DNA from: Bacteroidales bacterium
GTDB lineage: Bacteria > Bacteroidota > Bacteroidia > Bacteroidales > SMBSF39
Length of the DNA: 7,286 bases
Direction: 5' to 3'
Assembly (NCBI GenBank): GCA_021107685.1
Contig: JAIOSH010000569.1
Location: forward strand, 1-7,286
A program made the translations under genes and the position numbers. This document shows, in pieces, positions 1-5,484 of the stretch. How positions within the stretch are numbered: the stretch's first letter is position 1; each line of letters opens with the position of its first letter. The notes under the pieces were generated by a model. That model was not told where the DNA came from. It saw nothing but the letters and a program-made list of their open reading frames with translations, and made no database searches.

Positions 1-334
1 CAGGAAGAATAAGCAGTAGAATTTGTGCAACAGTATATAAATGAAATCCGATTTTTTTTAGTTTCCACATCTGAATCGCTCCAAATAAAGCAACTGTATA
101 AAAAATAAAGCCTGTAACAAAAAAACCTTTTCCTCCGGACATTATAATTTCCATTTCGGGTATGTTAAATTCTGTTTCTTCCCAAAATGTAATTGCTTCA
201 TTATAGGAAATAGAGATGAAAAAACTGGAAAAAGCACGTATTCCACTTCCGATAAAAGTCAAAATACATAATACTGTTAATAGATCAGGGCGTTTGTAAG
301 ATTTTTCATCTGTATTTAAGTTTAAATAATTCAT
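1..334 (-). CDS. Partial multi-pass membrane protein, N-terminal 111 residues
   Basis: Reading the minus strand from an ATG at 334-332 gives an open frame that runs off the window start. The protein begins MNYLNLNTDEKSYKRPDLL and continues into three hydrophobic stretches: about residues 18-42 (TVLCILTFIGSGIRAF), 70-90 (GFFVTGFIFYTVALFGAIQ) and from about 96 (IGFHLYTVAQILLLILP). An acidic, probably extracytoplasmic loop (EAITFWEETEFNIPEMEII) lies between the first two. The opening pattern, a short polar leader then RPDLLTVLCILTFIGSG, resembles small four-helix membrane proteins of unknown function in Bacteroidetes; that is from memory of the family, not a search. There is no Shine-Dalgarno motif, which is usual here. 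Its promoter must lie in the repeat-rich gap at 335-866. The C-terminus is outside the window and no function is proposed. Confidence 0.75.
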   Translation of the reverse strand, partial: MNYLNLNTDEKSYKRPDLLTVLCILTFIGSGIRAFSSFFISISYNEAITFWEETEFNIPEMEIIMSGGKGFFVTGFIFYTVALFGAIQMWKLKKIGFHLYTVAQILLLILP

Positions 335-342
335 AAAGGGAT

Positions 343-390
343 ATATTGCTTTATTGCTAAATGGTTAAATGGCTATATTGTTAAATGGTT
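343..390. repeat. TAAATGG mini-repeat array
   Basis: The 15-mer TATTGCTAAATGGTT at 352-366 recurs as TATTGTTAAATGGTT at 376-390 (14/15), and TAAATGG occurs three times (358-364, 366-372, 382-388). A reverse-oriented relative, AACCATTCAACCATT, lies at 845-859, so the gap is flanked by inverted copies. Low-complexity TTGTTAAATGG-type runs are common between genes in Bacteroidetes. The array lies just upstream of the membrane protein start and may overlap its promoter. Confidence 0.6.
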
Positions 391-421
391 CACTTCGTTG
401 GATAAGCTGTTATTTAGTGCT

Positions 422-485
422 TACACGAAAACGTGTATATATTTGATAATCCGAGGCTATGAGCGGTGCAGGATTTTGTTGCACC
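422..485. other. Pair of small hairpins in noncoding DNA
   Basis: Two perfect inverted repeats lie close together. TACACG (422-427) and CGTGTA (432-437) enclose an AAAA loop. GGTGCA (465-470) and TGCACC (480-485) enclose a 9-nt loop. The surrounding stretch from 391 to 599 contains no credible gene: the one open frame there (398-652, +) has a composition unlike a protein and runs through both hairpins and an oligo-T tract. The block may be a decayed interspersed repeat or a structured RNA; nothing visible decides this. Confidence 0.4.
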
Positions 486-599
486 TAATTTCCAATTTAC
501 TACTAATTTTATTTACTTACATAATCTTTCAATTTATCACCGAAACACGCATTACGTATAGGTTTTGTTATCTTCTGGTCTTTTTCATTTTCTTTTTTT

Positions 600-800
600 T
601 TGAATATCGAACACCGAACTCTGATACTTCGACTTCGCTCAGCACAGGTTAACGATTTTTGATTTATTTATGATTTTTGATTTTTCTGTGCAGTTTCAAT
701 TATCAATACTGAAAATTCAATCAATTGTTCTTCTAAATCATATTTGTTCATGCTTTCAACTTCTTAAATCATTATTCGTTAATCGGTGTTCTATATTCAA
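600..800. mobile_element. 201-bp inverted-repeat element with four-helix-bundle gene remnant
   Basis: The left end TTGAATATCGAACACCGA (600-617) matches the reverse complement of the right end (783-800) at 17 of 18 positions. Between them lie a TTCGACTTCGCTCAG-type motif (628-642), a 12-mer direct repeat GATTTTTGATTT (654-665 and 672-683), and a minus-strand mini-gene at 668-751 that begins like a four-helix-bundle/23S rRNA intervening-sequence protein. Known intervening sequences in bacterial 23S rRNA have complementary ends that pair into a stem and may encode this protein family. I infer a related, internally deleted copy in intergenic DNA. No target-site duplication is obvious. The element identity is inference; the repeats themselves are seen directly. 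Confidence 0.5.
668..751 (-). pseudogene. Truncated four-helix-bundle protein (S23/IVP family) remnant
   Basis: The minus-strand frame from ATG at 751-749 to TAA at 670-668 encodes 27 residues starting MNKYDLEEQLIEFSVLI and ending IETAQKNQKS. The first 17-18 residues match what I recall of the conserved first helix of four-helix-bundle proteins related to the 23S rRNA intervening-sequence protein and to Avd accessory proteins of diversity-generating retroelements. Intact members are about 115-130 residues, so about 100 are missing. The tail resembles the usual C-terminal end of these proteins, which suggests an in-frame internal deletion joining start to end. However, the codons for KNQKS are made of the AAAAATC heptad that fills the flank, so the tail could be repeat sequence only. 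It is unlikely to fold as a bundle. Confidence 0.6.
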
Positions 801-866
801 TTTATTATTCTTTCCTTGACTTAAAGATAACAATCTAACATACAAACCATTCAACCATTATATTAA

Positions 867-2390
867 TTATTCCAAACTTCCAATCTCTTTCTCAACTTCT
901 TCAAGTATTTCGCATGACTTAACCAATTCCTTCATTTTATTATGATCATTATATAAAGGACGGTCAATATCTAAAAATTCTACATGTTTTCTAACTACTT
1001 CTTTAGCTTTAGTTACACCTTTGCCAAATTTATAATCACGGAAGTCCAAAGCCTGGGCAGCAGCCATAATTTCAATTCCCAGTATCCCATAAGCATTATC
1101 CAGTATTTGAAAATTCTTTTGTGCGGTATTCATTCCCATTGAAACAAAATCCTCCTGATCAGCAGCAGCAGGTATTGACTGAATAGAAGCAGGGGCAGAA
1201 AGAATACGCTGCTCAACAATTAGCATATCAGCAGTATATTGACTTAACATCAGGCCTGAGAACATACCTGCTCCTTTAGTTAAAAATGCCGGTAATCCTA
1301 CACTTAGAGCAGGATTATTCAAACGATTCATCCTACGTTCCGACATAACACTTATCATTGTAATTGCTGCCCCAGCCATATCCATAGGCAAAGCAACGGG
1401 CGATCCCTGGAAATTAGCTCCAGATAACTGAAGATTTTCTTCAGGGAAAAAAACAGGATTATCACCTACACCATTAAGCTCTATTTCAACCTGTGATTGA
1501 GCAAAATCTAAAGCATCATGTGCTGTTCCGATAACCTGCGGAGTTGATCGCATAGAATAAGCATCCTGTACTTTACATTTTACCCTGCCTTCTTTTAGGT
1601 CTCCGTCTTGTACTAATTTATTAATTATTTTTGCACTCCTGATTGCACCTTTAAATCCCCTTACTTCGTGAAGCTTTGTACTATAAGGTTTCATATTTGC
1701 TTTTAATGCTTCCAATGACATAGCTGCACCTATTTCCGCCTGTTTCAACCATCTTTTTGCATCATACAAAAATATTGCACTCATAGCTGTTAGCACATTA
1801 GAACCGTTTATTGTTGCAAGACCATCCCTTGCTTCCAAACCAGGTACCGGTATCCCTGCTCTGTCGAGTGCTTCTTTGCCTTCGAGCAACTCACCTTTAT
1901 AAAAGGCTTTACCTTCACCCATCATTAATAATGCTATTTGCGACATAGGGGCAAGGTCACCCGAAGCACCTACTGATCCTTTCTTGCAAACATAAGGAGT
2001 AACTCCTTTATTGAGCATGTCTAACAATGTTTGAGTAATATCTAAGCGACAACCTGAATTTCCGTGAGCATGAACATTAATTCTTCCCAGCATAGCTCCC
2101 CTTACCCATTCAATAGGCATAGCTTCACCCATTCCTGCTGCATGATTGTAAACTAAATATTTTTGAAAATCTTGTACCTGATCGTCGTTCAGCACAACTT
2201 CCGAAAATTCACCTATTCCTGTATTCACCCCGTACATGATCTCATGAGCCTGAATTTTTTTCTCAAGCATTGCACGGCATTTTTCTATTCTTTCAACAGC
2301 TCCTGAATGAAGCTCTATTTTTTCATTATGTCGGGCTACATTTACTACATCTTCGATTGTTAAACCCGCGCCTTTTATAATTAATGTCAT
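867..2390 (-). CDS. hutH: Histidine ammonia-lyase-like aromatic amino acid lyase (MIO enzyme)
   Basis: The 507-residue protein has the usual length for bacterial histidine ammonia-lyase, a cytosolic homotetramer that converts L-histidine to trans-urocanate and ammonia. The self-forming MIO cofactor triad Ala142-Ser143-Gly144 lies in GSVGASGDLAPMSQ. Other family catalytic positions are present: Tyr53 in YGVNTGIG, His83 in YNHAAGMG, Asn195 in INGSN, Tyr278 and Arg281 in AYSMRSTPQV, Phe327 in ANFQGSPVA and Glu413 in DQEDFVSMG. Glu413 favours histidine over phenylalanine or tyrosine. Deviations from textbook HAL are Asn82-His83 where Ser-His is usual, RSTPQV for RCQPQV, and Gln for His after Phe327. 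No hutU, hutI or hutG lies nearby, so the substrate is probable, not proven. A clear AGGAG (2400-2404) lies 9 nt before the ATG and supports this start. Confidence 0.88.
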   Translation of the reverse strand: MTLIIKGAGLTIEDVVNVARHNEKIELHSGAVERIEKCRAMLEKKIQAHEIMYGVNTGIGEFSEVVLNDDQVQDFQKYLVYNHAAGMGEAMPIEWVRGAMLGRINVHAHGNSGCRLDITQTLLDMLNKGVTPYVCKKGSVGASGDLAPMSQIALLMMGEGKAFYKGELLEGKEALDRAGIPVPGLEARDGLATINGSNVLTAMSAIFLYDAKRWLKQAEIGAAMSLEALKANMKPYSTKLHEVRGFKGAIRSAKIINKLVQDGDLKEGRVKCKVQDAYSMRSTPQVIGTAHDALDFAQSQVEIELNGVGDNPVFFPEENLQLSGANFQGSPVALPMDMAGAAITMISVMSERRMNRLNNPALSVGLPAFLTKGAGMFSGLMLSQYTADMLIVEQRILSAPASIQSIPAAADQEDFVSMGMNTAQKNFQILDNAYGILGIEIMAAAQALDFRDYKFGKGVTKAKEVVRKHVEFLDIDRPLYNDHNKMKELVKSCEILEEVEKEIGSLE

Positions 2391-2530
2391 ATTTTAATTC
2401 TCCTTTTTTTATTTAAAATGATAATTTAATAACAGGATGTAAAAGTATAAAAAATAATATATCTGAAATAACCTTATAATTTAAAAATATTTAATTTTGA
2501 CATTTTAAATATCCATATTATTATTTTAAA
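2391..2530. promoter_or_regulatory. Divergent promoter region between the lyase and the GNAT-like gene
   Basis: This 140-bp, very AT-rich gap separates two divergently transcribed genes and must contain both promoters. On the minus strand, TACTTTTA just upstream of the lyase leader resembles the Bacteroidetes -7 element TAnnTTTG imperfectly. On the plus strand a TTGACA (2497-2502) is visible, but with no TATAAT-like partner at the right distance. The minus-strand leader carries a strong AGGAG ribosome site, whereas the plus-strand leader is A/T only. No operator palindrome stands out. Exact promoter positions cannot be assigned by eye. Confidence 0.4.
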
Positions 2531-3649
2531 ATGACAATAAAAATAAAAGAAGCAACCAATAATGCAGACTATAAACAGTTTGTAAATTTTCAGTTCAATC
2601 TGTATAAAAATGAAAAATTTTGGGTGCCACAGATTAAAAAAGATGAAATAAAAGCCTTAAAATCAGAAACCAATCCTGCTTTTAATTTTTGTAAAGCCAA
2701 ATTTTGGCTTGCTTATAAAAATGGTGAATGTGTTGGAAGAATAAGTGCTATAATCAATAATATGTATAATGAAAAAACAGGTGAAAAAACAGGAAGGTTT
2801 TCAAAAGTAGAATTTATTGATGATACTGAAGTATCCGGAAAATTATTCGAAGTCGCAGAAAAATGGTTAAAGGATATGGGAATGACAAAGATACATGGTC
2901 CGCTCGGATTCACTAATCTTGATAACCAGGGATTATTAATTGAAGGTTTTGACTATTTGCCATCAATAGGTTCGATATATCATCTTCCTTATTATAAAAA
3001 TCATATTGATAAGTTAGGTTATGAAAAGGAAATCGACTGGATTGAATTTAGACTTAGTCTTGCAAAAGAAATTCCTGATAAAGTAACACGTATATCTGAT
3101 ATTATTATAAAAAGGTTTGGGTTAAAAGTCATACATTTCAAAACAAATAAAGATATAGAACTGTATAGTAAAAAAATCTTTAATGTATTAAATGATTCAT
3201 TTGCCGAATTACCTTATGTTGTGCCTTTTGATAACAAAATGATAGAATTTTATGCCAAGAAGTACTTTAAAATGTTAAACCCTAAGTTTGTTAAAGTTAT
3301 TGAAAAAGATGAAAAACTTGTTGCTTTTATTATTGGTCTTCCATCCTTGTCAAAAGCCATGCAAAAAGCCAAAGGAAAAATTTTCCCATTTGGTTTTTAT
3401 CATATTTTAAAGGCGCTAAAGCATCCTGTTGAGATGGATCTTCTGCTTACAGGTGTGGAGCCGAAATTGCAGAAAATGGGATTATCTGCTATTCTTATAA
3501 CTGAACTTCAAAAGGTTTTGATAGAATATGGTATTAAACATGTAGAAACAACAGGGATTTTTGAAACTAATCATAAAGCCATTCAGCACTGGAAAAACTA
3601 TGATCATATCCAGCATAAGCGAAGAAGATGCTTTGTGAAAAAACTATAA
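2531..3649 (+). CDS. Two-domain GNAT-fold (acyl-CoA N-acyltransferase-like) protein, function unknown
   Basis: The 372-residue protein appears to belong to a widespread family of GNAT-like proteins of about 370-390 residues that includes E. coli YghO; this is recalled from family patterns. Landmarks are an N-terminal LYKNEKFWVPQIKKDE (24-39), NPAFNFCKAKFWLAYKNGECVGRISAIIN (48-76) with the VGRI strand typical of a GNAT core, KIHGPLGFTNLDNQGLLIEGF (120-140), and YHLPYYKNHIDKLGYEKEIDW (150-170). A second GNAT-like half at about 200-372 has GVEPKLQKMGLSAIL (308-322), resembling the acetyl-CoA pyrophosphate-binding motif, then HVETTGIFETNHKAIQHW. No signal peptide or membrane segment is visible, so it is probably cytosolic. 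The substrate is unknown and the protein may be non-catalytic. It is monocistronic, divergent from the lyase and convergent with hisS. Confidence 0.8.
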   Translation: MTIKIKEATNNADYKQFVNFQFNLYKNEKFWVPQIKKDEIKALKSETNPAFNFCKAKFWLAYKNGECVGRISAIINNMYNEKTGEKTGRFSKVEFIDDTEVSGKLFEVAEKWLKDMGMTKIHGPLGFTNLDNQGLLIEGFDYLPSIGSIYHLPYYKNHIDKLGYEKEIDWIEFRLSLAKEIPDKVTRISDIIIKRFGLKVIHFKTNKDIELYSKKIFNVLNDSFAELPYVVPFDNKMIEFYAKKYFKMLNPKFVKVIEKDEKLVAFIIGLPSLSKAMQKAKGKIFPFGFYHILKALKHPVEMDLLLTGVEPKLQKMGLSAILITELQKVLIEYGIKHVETTGIFETNHKAIQHWKNYDHIQHKRRRCFVKKL

Positions 3650-3668
3650 ATTTTATTTTTTAAAATTT
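3648..3668. terminator. AT-only hairpin at the GNAT-like gene stop
   Basis: AAATTTTA (3648-3655) and TAAAATTT (3661-3668) form a perfect 8-bp inverted repeat around five T residues, beginning inside the TAA stop codon. It contains no G-C pairs and no separate T-tract follows, so it would be a weak intrinsic terminator. Its position between converging genes is its main support. Confidence 0.35.
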
Positions 3669-3674
3669 GTCTTT

Positions 3675-3689
3675 CCCAGTTTATCTGGG
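3675..3689. terminator. Short GC hairpin between convergent genes
   Basis: CCCAG (3675-3679) and CTGGG (3685-3689) pair around a TTTAT loop, 13 bp beyond the hisS stop. On the minus strand the stem is followed by an A-rich then T-containing run rather than a clean U-tract. It could act with the neighbouring AT hairpin as a bidirectional terminator for hisS and the GNAT-like gene. Confidence 0.35.
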
Positions 3690-3701
3690 TTAGGGTTAGG
3701 A

Positions 3702-5090
3702 TTATGCAATGAAATCATTAATAAACTCAGAAAGTAATATTTTTACCTGCTCCCCGGTATTCATGTTTTTAACTGTAAGAATATTATCTTTCATTTCATT
3801 TTCTCCGATTAAAATAACAAAAGGAATTTTTTTAGTGTTGGCATACGACATTTGTTTTTTCATTTTCATTGCATCTGGATAGATCTCGGCATTGATACCT
3901 GCTTTACGAATTTGTGATAAAAGAGGCAAACAATATTTTTCTTCTTTTTCACCGAAATTAACAAACATCACTTGAGTTGTGGCTTTAGTGTCATCAGGAA
4001 ACCGATTTAATTCTTTCAAAACATCGTATATTCTGTCTGCTCCGAATGAAATACCAACTCCGGAAACATCAGGCAAGCCGAAAATTCCGGTAAGGTCATC
4101 ATATCTACCACCACCGCAGATACTGCCAATGTTAATGTCTTTGGCTATTACCTCAATTATTGCTCCTGTATAATAATTCAAACCACGTGCAAGAGTAAGG
4201 TCTAACTTAAATTTTGACTTTAAATTCAAATCTTTCAGATGTCTCATAATTTGCATAGTTTCCTCAACACCTTTTACTCCAATTTCTGATTCTTTTAATA
4301 TTTCTAATAATTTTGGGAATTTTTCCTTTAGCTTACCTTCCAAATTTATAATTGGTTGTAATTGTTTAATTGCTTTTTTAGAAATACCCTTTTGGTTTAA
4401 TTCTTCATTAACTTTTTCCAAACCGATTTTTTCAAGTTTATCAATAGCAACTGTAATATCTGTAATTTTATCGGCTTCGCCTATTATTTCAGCTATTCCG
4501 CTCAATATTTTACGGTTATTGATTTTTATTACAGACACTATACCGAGCCTGTCAAACACATCATCAATAATTTGAACAAGCTCGACTTCGTTTATCAATG
4601 AATTGCTACCGATAACATCAACATCGCATTGGAAAAATTCACGGTATCGTCCTTTCTGTGGTCGGTCGGCTCGCCACACAGGCTGAATTTGGTAACGTTT
4701 AAAAGGAAATGTTATTTCATTACGGTGCTGTACAACATATCTGGCAAAAGGAACTGTCAGATCATAACGCAAACCTTTTTCTGATATAAATGGGGCTAAT
4801 TTATTTGAGTCCAAAGCTATTGATTTCGAACTACTGTCTTCTGATTTCTGACTTCTTATTTTCTGTAAATAATCACCTGAATTAAGAATTTTAAATAAAA
4901 GCCTGTCTCCTTCTTCGCCATATTTTCCAAGTAAAGTGGAAAGATTTTCCATAGCCGGGGTTTCAATAGGAAGATAACCGTATTTCTGAAATACATTTTT
5001 TATTATATCGAAAATATAGTTTCTTCTTACCATCTCAATAGGGGAGAAGTCGCGTGTTCCTTTAGGTATTGATGGTTTTTGTGTTGCCAT
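3702..5090 (-). CDS. hisS: Histidine--tRNA ligase (class II)
   Basis: This cytosolic enzyme activates histidine with ATP and charges tRNA-His. At 462 residues it is slightly longer than the common 420-430 form. The class II core is clear: GTRDFSP (11-17) at the N-terminus, RYDLTVPFARYV (108-119), motif 2 in FKRYQIQPVWRADRPQKGRYREF (130-152), the histidine-specific ARGLNYYTGA (301-310), SICGGGRYDDLTG (323-335), and motif 3 GVGISFGADRI (344-354). The C-terminal anticodon-binding domain spans about 372-462. An oddity is residues 79-90 (RSQKSEDSSSKS), encoded by an AGAARTC heptad run. The ATG at 5090 puts GTRDFSP in the normal place; no Shine-Dalgarno is seen. The gene starts 6 bp after the DUF3307 remnant's stop and is the last gene of the minus-strand cluster. 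No T-box or other leader control is visible. Confidence 0.97.
   Translation of the reverse strand: MATQKPSIPKGTRDFSPIEMVRRNYIFDIIKNVFQKYGYLPIETPAMENLSTLLGKYGEEGDRLLFKILNSGDYLQKIRSQKSEDSSSKSIALDSNKLAPFISEKGLRYDLTVPFARYVVQHRNEITFPFKRYQIQPVWRADRPQKGRYREFFQCDVDVIGSNSLINEVELVQIIDDVFDRLGIVSVIKINNRKILSGIAEIIGEADKITDITVAIDKLEKIGLEKVNEELNQKGISKKAIKQLQPIINLEGKLKEKFPKLLEILKESEIGVKGVEETMQIMRHLKDLNLKSKFKLDLTLARGLNYYTGAIIEVIAKDINIGSICGGGRYDDLTGIFGLPDVSGVGISFGADRIYDVLKELNRFPDDTKATTQVMFVNFGEKEEKYCLPLLSQIRKAGINAEIYPDAMKMKKQMSYANTKKIPFVILIGENEMKDNILTVKNMNTGEQVKILLSEFINDFIA
4822..4856 (-). repeat. AGAARTC heptanucleotide repeat inside hisS
   Basis: On the minus strand the sequence reads as successive 7-mers AGAAGTC, AGAAATC, AGAAGAC, AGTAGTT, CGAAATC. 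The first three are near-identical and the last two are degenerate. Similar AGAAGTC/AGAAGAC runs are common between genes in Bacteroidetes. Here the run is translated, in frame, into a Ser/Gln/Lys/Glu-rich loop of HisS (residues 79-90). Confidence 0.7.
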
Positions 5091-5096
5091 TGATTT

Positions 5097-5361
5097 CTAT
5101 TTATAAATATTAATTATCCTTAATGCTATTATTCCTGTTAATATCGCTATGATAAAACTAATCATAGTTCCTATCAAAATATATTCTGCTTCTTTGCGGT
5201 TATCAGGATCTTTTATGTTACCAAACCTTAAAATTGATTTTGCTGCAATTAAAAAACCGATGCCTCCAAATTGATTTAAAAATATGAATGTAAGAATTAA
5301 AATGTGCTATAACAAGACGAAGCAAAAGTGATATGTCATTGGAGTTGATTTGTTCAAACAT
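5097..5361 (-). pseudogene. Internally deleted, frameshifted DUF3307 membrane protein gene
   Basis: From ATG at 5361-5359 the frame reads MFEQINSNDISLLLRLVIAHF, which looks like the start of a DUF3307 protein, then becomes nonsense and stops near 5218. The next frame, open from 5306 to a TAG at 5097-5099, reads ILTFIFLNQFGG, then GIGFLIAAKSILRFGNI, then KDPDNRKEAEYILIGT and a final hydrophobic segment. This matches the typical DUF3307 C-terminus as I recall it. Intact proteins are about 230-250 residues with several membrane helices, so the middle is missing and the remaining ends are out of frame. DUF3307 genes commonly follow SatD-family genes, and satD is the gene just upstream, which supports the assignment. 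The last helix could be translated only by re-initiation, so the product is probably dead. Confidence 0.75.
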
Positions 5362-5402
5362 ATAAATTATTTAGAGTTTATAAAGTTGAAAATTTATTAT
5401 TA

Positions 5403-5484
5403 ATTATAGGGTTATAGCCCTATAATGTATCTTTATAGGGCTGCAACCCTATAATTGGCATTTATAGGGTTGCAGCCCTATAAA
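5403..5484. repeat. Three REP-like palindromes at 29-bp period
   Basis: Three 22-bp palindromes start at 5404, 5433 and 5462, exactly 29 bp apart. Each has TTATAGGG, a 6-nt loop (TTATAG, CTGCAA, TTGCAG) and CCCTATAA. The stems of copies 1 and 3 extend to 9 bp (5403-5426 and 5461-5484). The 7-bp spacers TGTATCT and TTGGCAT differ. Loops 2 and 3 are reverse complements of each other, so these two copies are in opposite orientation, as in paired REP (BIME-like) arrays. The third copy encodes the end of satD. As RNA the copies could form a row of hairpins that limits read-through into hisS or stabilises the upstream message. Confidence 0.85.

Noticed and set aside
391..600. Integron attC site
   Set aside because: There are short inverted stems and a TTTTGTTAT motif, but no matched core sites and no second copy in the window, so the resemblance is too weak to call.
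398..652. 84-codon plus-strand open frame in the first intergenic gap
   Set aside because: It runs through two hairpins, an oligo-T tract and the left terminal repeat of the 600-800 element. The predicted peptide is Leu/Ile/Phe/Tyr-rich with no family resemblance, and the opposite strand there carries the recognisable remnant.
2497..2502. TTGACA as a -35 element for the GNAT-like gene
   Set aside because: There is no TATAAT-like partner at 16-18 bp, and Bacteroidetes promoters use a different consensus; in AT-rich DNA such a match is likely by chance.
2713..2913. Minus-strand open frame inside the GNAT-like gene
   Set aside because: It lies wholly within a well-supported coding region on the other strand and resembles no known protein.
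3690..3700. TTAGGGTTAGG, resembling a telomere repeat
   Set aside because: Fewer than two full units in a bacterial convergent gap; chance.
3979..4173. Plus-strand open frame inside hisS
   Set aside because: It is the antisense of the conserved HisS catalytic region.
5403..5484. CRISPR-like array
   Set aside because: Repeats are 22-bp palindromes with only 7-bp spacers and no cas genes; one copy encodes the end of satD. REP-like palindromes fit better.
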